A stretch of 64,000 nucleotides of DNA from Ectothiorhodospira marina. GTDB taxonomy: Bacteria > Pseudomonadota > Gammaproteobacteria > Ectothiorhodospirales > Ectothiorhodospiraceae. How positions within the stretch are numbered: the first letter of the stretch is position 1; each line of letters begins with the position of its first letter. Below are positions 58,340-64,000 of this stretch, piece after piece. The notes beneath the pieces are model-generated. The model saw only the letters and a program-made list of their open reading frames with translations. It was not told the DNA's origin and made no database searches. Both the position numbers and the translations under genes were made by a program. The stretch is from NCBI RefSeq assembly GCF_900109495.1, contig NZ_FOAA01000001.1, positions 124,001-188,000 of the forward strand. The letters are read 5' to 3'.

Positions 58340-59541
58340 TCGTCCATCAACTGAATCCAGTGCCGCACCGGCGTGGCCGTCCCCGACTGCAAATGCATGT
58401 GACACCCGATATTCGCCGTGGCAATCACCTCTGGCGTCTCACGCTCCAGGTGGGTGAGCTTGCGCTCCCTCAGTTGCTGCGATAAATCCCGCTGAAGAAT
58501 GGAATAGGTCCCGGCTGACCCGCAGCACAGGTGGGCATCCCGCACCGGCACCAGATCGAACCGGGCAGCCCGCAACAGCGCCTCCACACGCCCCGTCAGC
58601 TTCATCCCATGCTGCAAGCTGCAGGGCGGATGAAAGGCCACGCGCTGCCTCCCGGCATCCAGGCCCAGCCGCTGCACATCTTCCGGTGTGATCACCTCAC
58701 AAGGATCGCGCGCCAGTTCCGCCACCCGCTGTGCCTTATCACGATACGCCGGATCGTCTGCCAGCAGATGACCGTAATCCCTCACCTGCAGGCCACAGCC
58801 GCTGGCCGTGATCAGGATGGCCTCCAGGCCGGCTTCGACCTGGGGCCACCAGGCATCGATATTGTGCCGCGCCCGCTCTCGGGCGGCCTGCTCGGCATTC
58901 AGGTGCATCTCCACGGCGCCGCAACAACCGCCCCCACCCCGGACAACGCTCACCCCCAGGCGATCCAGCACCCGGGCCAGGGCCGCGTCAATATCCGGCT
59001 GCAGGCCGGGCTGCACGCAGCCCTCCAGGGTGATCATGCGTCTGTTGTGCCGAGCCTCGGGCCAGGGGCCCTGAACGGTTCGGGGCGGCACCCAATGACG
59101 AAAGGGGGGCGGCAGCATGGGCCTGAGGCCCTGACCGGTGCGCAGTAATCCATTGAACAGGCGACGCCGGGGTAGCACATACCGCAGCGTGGCCCGTTGC
59201 AGACGTTCATGCCAGGGTCGATTGACCTGCCGCTCCACCTCGGCACGGCCCACCTCCACCAGATGCCGATAATCCACCCCGGAGGGGCAGGTGGTCATGC
59301 AGTTCAGACAGGTCAGACAACGATCCAGATGGGTTTGCGTGCGACGACTGGGTGCCTGTCCTTCCAGCACCTGCTTGACCAGATAGATGCGTCCCCGGGG
59401 CCCGTCCCGCTCATCTCCCAGTAACTGGTAGGTGGGACAGGTGGCATTGCAAAAGCCGCAGTGCACGCAGTTGCGCAGGATACCGTCCACTTCCTCGCCG
59501 GTTGGCGTTGCCTTGATGAAATCCACCAGTCGAGTCTGCAT
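58336..59541 (-). CDS. glcF: Glycolate oxidase iron-sulfur subunit
   Basis: GlcF passes electrons from the flavin subunits of glycolate dehydrogenase to the membrane pool. The 401-aa protein has two ferredoxin-type cluster motifs (CVHCGFCNATCP and CLTCLNCMTTCPSG) and two cysteine-rich CCG domains (GGGGCCGAVEMHL, HLCCGSAGTYS). ATG at 59541 gives the correct MQTRLVDF start and follows the glcE stop by a single base; the longer frame upstream is inside glcE and was not used. glcD, the FAD-binding catalytic subunit, is not in this window. Confidence 0.95.
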   Translation of the reverse strand: MQTRLVDFIKATPTGEEVDGILRNCVHCGFCNATCPTYQLLGDERDGPRGRIYLVKQVLEGQAPSRRTQTHLDRCLTCLNCMTTCPSGVDYRHLVEVGRAEVERQVNRPWHERLQRATLRYVLPRRRLFNGLLRTGQGLRPMLPPPFRHWVPPRTVQGPWPEARHNRRMITLEGCVQPGLQPDIDAALARVLDRLGVSVVRGGGGCCGAVEMHLNAEQAARERARHNIDAWWPQVEAGLEAILITASGCGLQVRDYGHLLADDPAYRDKAQRVAELARDPCEVITPEDVQRLGLDAGRQRVAFHPPCSLQHGMKLTGRVEALLRAARFDLVPVRDAHLCCGSAGTYSILQRDLSQQLRERKLTHLERETPEVIATANIGCHMHLQSGTATPVRHWIQLMDD

Positions 59542-59542
59542 G

Positions 59543-60610
59543 TCACACCTCCGGGTACAGGCGGCCGGGGTTGAGGATGCCGCGCGGATCAAAGGCCCCC
59601 TTGAGTTGTCGATGTAGCTGCAGCAATGGTGGCGCCAGGGGGTGGAAAGGCTCGACGCCACCGCCATGACCGCGGAATACGGTGGCGTGGCCGCCCTGGC
59701 CCTGGGTGGCCTGGCGGATGGCGTCGGCCGGGCCCTCGGAGCGGAACCAGCGCAGGGCGCCGCCCCAGTCCAGCAGACAGTCCTCCGGTACCAGATCTGC
59801 CGGCACCCCCGGGGGCAGGCTCAGACGCCACAGGGGCGCGCCAGAGCCTTGGAAGAACGGGTGGGTGTGCTCGCGGATTCCCTCCCAGAAGGCCTCCGCC
59901 CCCTCCATGACGTCACCGCCGATCACGCGTGCGGCCTCTTCCACCCCTTGGCGAGCGCCACAGAGGCGAACATGGAGGGTGTCGTCCACATGGCAGGCAG
60001 CGGAGAGGGGCAATGGACGCCCGCCCCAGGTGAGCAGGGAGTCCAGGGCCCGGGCGGCGCTGGCCGGCTGGGTCACGGTGACGCTATGGGCGGGCCGGGG
60101 CAGCACCTTGACGGAGATCTCCAGCAGCACGCCCAGGGTGCCCAGGCTACCCGCCATCACCCGGGAGACATCGTAACCGGCCACATTCTTCATCACCTGC
60201 CCGCCAAAATGCAGGACCTCGCCCAGGCCGTTGATCATGCGCACGCCCAGCACGGCATCCCGCACAGCCCCGGCATAGGGCCGACGCGGCCCGGACAACC
60301 CGCTGGCCACCGTACCCCCCAGGGTGGCCTCCGGGCCGAAGGCGGGTGGTTCGAAGGGCAGCATCTGGCCATTGGCCTGCAGGAGTTGCTGGATCTCGCT
60401 CAGGGGCGTGCCGGCACGGGCGGTGATGACCAGTTCGGTGGGCTCGTAATCGATGATGCCACGATGCGGCGTCAGATCCAGAGGATCTCCAGAGGCGGAT
60501 CGTCCGTAGAAGGATTTGGTCATGCCGCCCTGGATCTCCAGGGGGCGCCCCTGTTGGGCTGCGTCGGCAATGATCTCACTGAGGGTTTGCGTCAGATCCT
60601 GATCAGTCAT
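59543..60610 (-). CDS. glcE: Glycolate oxidase FAD-binding subunit GlcE
   Basis: A 355-aa FAD-linked oxidase subunit. The PCMH-type FAD fold shows as LEIQGGMTKSFYG, PFEPPAFGPEATLGGTVASG and RDAVLGVRMINGLGEVLHFGG, followed by NVAGYDVSRVMAGSLGTLGV. The C-terminus DPRGILNPGRLYPE is conserved. The start ATG at 60610 overlaps the stop of the upstream phosphatase gene (ATGA), so translation is coupled to that gene. It acts with GlcF in oxidising glycolate to glyoxylate. Confidence 0.94.
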   Translation of the reverse strand: MTDQDLTQTLSEIIADAAQQGRPLEIQGGMTKSFYGRSASGDPLDLTPHRGIIDYEPTELVITARAGTPLSEIQQLLQANGQMLPFEPPAFGPEATLGGTVASGLSGPRRPYAGAVRDAVLGVRMINGLGEVLHFGGQVMKNVAGYDVSRVMAGSLGTLGVLLEISVKVLPRPAHSVTVTQPASAARALDSLLTWGGRPLPLSAACHVDDTLHVRLCGARQGVEEAARVIGGDVMEGAEAFWEGIREHTHPFFQGSGAPLWRLSLPPGVPADLVPEDCLLDWGGALRWFRSEGPADAIRQATQGQGGHATVFRGHGGGVEPFHPLAPPLLQLHRQLKGAFDPRGILNPGRLYPEV

Positions 60611-61356
60611 GGGCTCCCCTGGGCGGTGGGCTTGGGTGCGGTGGGAAAACTGTTCAACACCCATTGCGGGTGGATTTGCAGGATGCTGAGCTTGGCGTGG
60701 GGCATCTGCTTCCCGTAGGCGGCGCCGGTATCCAGATAATAGATGTTCTCTCGACGCATGGCTTCTTCAATGGGGGTGTGCCCCACCACCAGCAGTGCCA
60801 GACCCTCGATGGGGGGAATGGCCTCGTCCTTGAGCACCCGGCCGATGCGTTTGCGGGACCAGGTGGCATATTCACGGACTCGCTGATCTCGTTCCAGTTG
60901 TTCCAGAAAGTCCACCCAGCTCAGTTGCGGCGGGATATCGGCGTGAACAACGCCCACCTGGCCGGGTTCCGTGTCTGCCTCCAGGGCGAAGGGGAGGGCG
61001 CGTAGCCGTCGACGGAATCGGTCCTGGGTGATGGGGTCCACGTCCATCCACCATTCGCCGCCATTGAGTGTCACCCAGCTGCTGGCCAGGTCCCGGTCGA
61101 TCTCGGACTCCAGAAGCAGGCGTTCGTGGTTGCCTTGCACGGCGAAGAACCAGGGCTGTTCAAGAAATTCCAGTGCCCGGTGGGATTCGGGGCCTCGGTC
61201 GATCAGATCCCCCACCGAGATCATCCGGTCCCGGTCGCGATCGAACCCCAGTTGATCCATCGCCCCTTCCAGGGTAGAGAACATTCCGTGCAGGTCTCCC
61301 ACCACGAAATCCCGCCCCCCGGTGTTCCTTTCCAGCCGCTTGAACGCACTTCCCAT
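60607..61356 (-). CDS. PPP-family metallophosphatase
   Basis: A 249-aa phosphoesterase of the bacterial PPP family (PrpA/PphA or ApaH-like). It has GDLHGMF, GDLIDRGPES and GNHERLL with the usual spacing, then VVHADIPP and VVGHTPIEEA. This is the full metal-binding and phosphate-binding set. It could be a serine/threonine phosphatase or an Ap4A hydrolase; its shape is nearer PrpA. ATG at 61356 starts the conserved region; an open frame upstream is antisense to the exonuclease gene. Coupled to glcE by a 4-nt overlap, an unusual pairing. Confidence 0.85.
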   Translation of the reverse strand: MGSAFKRLERNTGGRDFVVGDLHGMFSTLEGAMDQLGFDRDRDRMISVGDLIDRGPESHRALEFLEQPWFFAVQGNHERLLLESEIDRDLASSWVTLNGGEWWMDVDPITQDRFRRRLRALPFALEADTEPGQVGVVHADIPPQLSWVDFLEQLERDQRVREYATWSRKRIGRVLKDEAIPPIEGLALLVVGHTPIEEAMRRENIYYLDTGAAYGKQMPHAKLSILQIHPQWVLNSFPTAPKPTAQGSP

Positions 61357-61470
61357 GCCGTCAGGCCCCTGATTCTGTATGGCTTTGCCCCGCTCTGACC
61401 AGGGGTGGCCGTGAACGGGGGTGCGGGGTATGATCATCGACCGAGCCGGGGGGCTTTGCCAAGCATTTTC

Positions 61471-62136
61471 ATGTCGCTCAACTTCACGCACAGCACACTG
61501 CCCTGTTTTCTTGACTTTGAGGCCTCGTCTCTCACTCAGGACAGTTATCCCGTCCAGGTGGCCTGGTCCGATGGGGCGGGGCACCTGGAGTGCTGGCTGA
61601 TCCGGCCCGCTCCCGAGTGGACCGACTGGTGCGACCAGGCCGAGGAGATGCATGGCATCAGTCAGCACCTCATTGAGGAGCGCGGCTGTGACATCACCTG
61701 GCTCTGTCAACGCATGAACCGCGCCCTGGCGGGCAAGGTGGTCTTCACCGACGGGGTTCACCTGGATCGCTTCTGGTTGCGACGACTGTTCGTGGCCGGC
61801 AGTTTCATGCCCCGTTTTCGTCTTGGGGACGTGTACCAACTGCTGGAGCCCCGCCTGCCGGCCCCCGAATACCGTTTGCCGGATCTGCTGCCGGGCCTGA
61901 TGGCACAGGCCCGGCGGGACACCCCCGGTTTTGCCCATCAGGCTGACAGCGATGTGCGCTATCTGCTGAATCTCTGGCGGCTGGTGCGCAAGCATCATCC
62001 CGCAGTGTCCCAGCCGGATCCGGCACGGCGCGTCCTTACCCGTGTGCCGGCCAACAGCCCCGGCGCCCACACCCCGCCCGCTGAATCAGCGCCGGGCACG
62101 CCGGCGCTGCAGCGCCACGATCCCTCCCAGGAGTAA
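61471..62136 (+). CDS. DnaQ-like 3'-5' exonuclease domain protein
   Basis: A 221-aa protein of the DEDD exonuclease superfamily. Motif I is FLDFEASSL (D and E), motif II lies in VFTDGVHLDRF, and motif III is HQADSDVRYLL (HxAxxD, DEDDh type). It lacks any extra DNA polymerase or UvrC domain, so it may trim RNA or DNA in repair or turnover. The C-terminal 40 residues are low-complexity and proline-rich. ATG at 61471 gives the compact domain start. The last 51 nt overlap the convergent TRAP permease gene. Confidence 0.82.
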   Translation: MSLNFTHSTLPCFLDFEASSLTQDSYPVQVAWSDGAGHLECWLIRPAPEWTDWCDQAEEMHGISQHLIEERGCDITWLCQRMNRALAGKVVFTDGVHLDRFWLRRLFVAGSFMPRFRLGDVYQLLEPRLPAPEYRLPDLLPGLMAQARRDTPGFAHQADSDVRYLLNLWRLVRKHHPAVSQPDPARRVLTRVPANSPGAHTPPAESAPGTPALQRHDPSQE

Positions 62137-64000
62137 CAGGGCGGGGAGGTAGAACCACTCCGGCGCGGGTCGGTCTGCCGGTACCATCACCTCGGTCACG
62201 TTCCACCCGGATTCCAGTCCCATGCGATCGGCCGGGCTGCCGAAGGAAACGAAGCTGATGCTCACCTGATCCCCCAGGGTCATCAACCCCAGGCCGGCAT
62301 GGGTCAGTCGTTCCTCGCCAGGGCCGGGATCCCCCATGGGCAGCATCACCACCCGTTCCACCTCCCGGCCCTCCATGTCCATACCCTCCACGGCAAAGCG
62401 CAATTGCCCGCCCCGGGGCGCCGCCTCGGCCACTTCCTGGATCTCTCCAGGGGGGAGGCGATCATATCGGGGCTCGATGCGGTCCATGAGCAGGTTGGGG
62501 GCGAACAGTACCAGGGCAATGCCCAGCAACAGGATGGACTCGTGAATCCGGTTGCGGGTGAATAGCCAGCCCTGGGTGGCGGCGGCAAAGACCAGGATGC
62601 CCACCAGCGCCCCGAAGACTGTGAGCAGCAACTGCCAGAGACTGTTCACGCCAATGAGCAGTAGCTGGGTGTTGAAGACGAACAGGAATGGCAGGGTCAC
62701 CGTGCGCAGGCTGTAGATGAAGGCCTGCATACCGGTGCGGATCGGGTCGGCCCGGGAGACGGCGGCTGCCGCAAAGGAGGCCAGGCCCACCGGCGGCGTC
62801 ACATCGGCCATGATGCCGAAATAGAACACGAACAGATGTGCGGCGATTAGCGGGATCAGCAGGCCATGCTGTGAGCCCAGTTCCACGATCACTGGTGCCA
62901 TGAGCGTGGCCACGATGATGTAGTTGGCAGTGGTGGGCAGGCCCAGTCCCAGCACCAGACAGATCAGGCCGGTGAGCATGAGCATCAGCAGCAGGTTGCC
63001 GCCGGAGAGAAATCCCACCATATCGGTCATGGCCAAGCCGATGCCGGTCATGGCCACGGTGCCCACGATGATCCCGGCCGCAGCCGTGGCCACGCCGATC
63101 CCCACCATGTTGCGGGCCCCCTGAACCAGGCCGTTGGCCAGTTCATGGCCGCCCCGTAGCAGGGCGCGGGTGACCTGTCGGGCGGCCGGGTCATCCGGCG
63201 GCACATCGTTGGCAAACGCCCCTTGGCCCCGAAACAGCACGATCAAGGGCCGCTGGGTGAGCATGATGAAGACCATGAAGGCCACGGCCCAGAAGGCCGA
63301 GAGTCCCGGCGAGAGGCGCTCCACCACCAGGCACCAGACCAGGACCACCACCGGCAGCAGGAAGTGCAGGCCGCCCTGGATGGTGGATCGGGGATCGGGC
63401 AATTCCAGGTGGTCATCGTCCACCATCTGGACGGCCGGGGCGCGGCAGGCCGTCCACAGCAGACTAAGGTAGGCGGCCAGGACCAGCATGCCGATGATGT
63501 AGGGGGAGGCGTCGCCGCTCACGGCCTTGATCCAGCCCAGGCCGTAATACGTGGCCCCGGCCAGTACGAACAGCCCGGAGAGGGTCAGCCCCCAGGCGAT
63601 GAGGCGCCCGGTGACCGTGGTGGCCACCCGCCGGGGCAGGCCTTCCATGCCGGCCTTGAGGGCCTCGAGATGGACAATGTAGAACAGGGCGATATAGGCG
63701 ATCACCGCCGGCAGGAAGGCATGCCGGATCACCTCCACATAGGAGATGCCCACATATTCCACCATGAGAAAGGCGGCGGCGCCCATCACTGGTGGCATCA
63801 ACTGACCGTTCACGGAACTGCTCACCTCCACCGCCCCGGCCTTGTAGGCCGGAAACCCCACCCGTTTCATCAGCGGGATGGTGAAGGTGCCGGTGGTGAC
63901 CACGTTGGCGATGGACGAACCGGACACCATGCCGGTCATCCCCGAGGCCACTACTGCTGCCTTGGCAGGCCCGCCGCGCAGGTGCCCCAGGAGCGAGAAG
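62086..64000 (-). CDS. TRAP transporter permease (fused), 5' end outside window
   Basis: The frame is open to the window edge, so only about the last 638 residues are visible. They show the DctM-type core repeats (GGPAKAAVVASGMTGMVSG, VSSSVNGQLMPPVMGAAAF, LGLGLPTTANYIIVATLMAP, FGIMADVTPPVGLASFAAAA), about a dozen membrane segments in all, and a C-terminal soluble DUF3394-type region with PDZ-like sequence (about 440-600), ended by a last helix and RRRARR. Such fused permeases take up organic acids with a periplasmic binding protein; that gene is not in view. Confidence 0.92.
   Translation of the reverse strand, partial: FSLLGHLRGGPAKAAVVASGMTGMVSGSSIANVVTTGTFTIPLMKRVGFPAYKAGAVEVSSSVNGQLMPPVMGAAAFLMVEYVGISYVEVIRHAFLPAVIAYIALFYIVHLEALKAGMEGLPRRVATTVTGRLIAWGLTLSGLFVLAGATYYGLGWIKAVSGDASPYIIGMLVLAAYLSLLWTACRAPAVQMVDDDHLELPDPRSTIQGGLHFLLPVVVLVWCLVVERLSPGLSAFWAVAFMVFIMLTQRPLIVLFRGQGAFANDVPPDDPAARQVTRALLRGGHELANGLVQGARNMVGIGVATAAAGIIVGTVAMTGIGLAMTDMVGFLSGGNLLLMLMLTGLICLVLGLGLPTTANYIIVATLMAPVIVELGSQHGLLIPLIAAHLFVFYFGIMADVTPPVGLASFAAAAVSRADPIRTGMQAFIYSLRTVTLPFLFVFNTQLLLIGVNSLWQLLLTVFGALVGILVFAAATQGWLFTRNRIHESILLLGIALVLFAPNLLMDRIEPRYDRLPPGEIQEVAEAAPRGGQLRFAVEGMDMEGREVERVVMLPMGDPGPGEERLTHAGLGLMTLGDQVSISFVSFGSPADRMGLESGWNVTEVMVPADRPAPEWFYLPALLLLGGIVALQRRRARR

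Overview
The window reads as a chromosomal segment of a GC-rich, free-living, Gram-negative gammaproteobacterium. LPS synthesis (kdsB), dksA-gluQ, guaB-guaA and an outer-membrane-type lytic transglycosylase (mltF) support this. The acetate, glycolate and c-di-GMP gene content would fit an Ectothiorhodospiraceae/Chromatiales-like organism, but that placement is inference. No ribosomal RNA or CRISPR array was seen.

Layout. (1) 1-2116: 3' part of kdsB, a small conserved protein and a Nudix ADP-ribose pyrophosphatase, separated by blocks of GC-rich palindromic repeats. (2) 2185-14388, all minus strand: an acetate-use regulon. In transcription order it has a 59-aa membrane protein, a sensor kinase with a sodium/solute-symporter N-terminus, an NtrC-type sigma54 activator, a cNMP/CBS/DUF294 nucleotidyltransferase protein, a two-subunit sodium:solute symporter, a second, sensor-less DUF294 protein and acetyl-CoA synthetase. 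A sigma54 promoter with paired GGTAAC palindromes upstream lies before the cNMP/CBS/DUF294 gene. (3) 14485-21977: gluQ, dksA, a CbbY-like HAD phosphatase, a repeat-filled gap with a 179-bp tandem duplication, xseA, guaB and guaA. (4) 21978-24282: remains of an island at the 3' end of guaA, holding an integrase N-terminal stub, an intact AbiEi antitoxin with two operators, a broken AbiEii toxin and a frameshifted relic. (5) 24283-27531: HDOD protein, tadA, mltF, tRNA-Ser(CGA) with a clear terminator, and a 45-aa DUF3096 gene. (6) 27838-40633: a chemosensory operon (MCP, CheY, STAS, CheA, MCP, CheW, CheR, CheD, CheB) that runs into a hybrid kinase and a REC-EAL phosphodiesterase. (7) 40648-56351: a c-di-GMP block with a haem-c-type sensory diguanylate cyclase, three GGDEF-EAL proteins and a CheB-CheR-PAS fusion, interleaved with a CDF metal exporter and a flavin reductase. 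(8) 56503-64000: a DUF3617 lipoprotein-like secreted protein, a serine/alanine-glyoxylate aminotransferase, glcF, glcE, a PPP-family phosphatase, a DnaQ-like exonuclease and a fused TRAP transporter permease cut by the window end.

How the genes work together. The acetate block couples uptake, activation (Acs) and a membrane sensor that resembles the transporter it controls; two GlnD-like nucleotidyltransferases in the same block suggest an added post-translational layer. The chemosensory operon has no flagellar genes beside it and ends in a REC-EAL protein, so its output may be c-di-GMP breakdown rather than motor switching. The downstream c-di-GMP enzymes carry different sensors (haem c, dCache, GAF, PAS). 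GlcE/GlcF with the aminotransferase form a glycolate-to-glycine route, with glcD not in this window.
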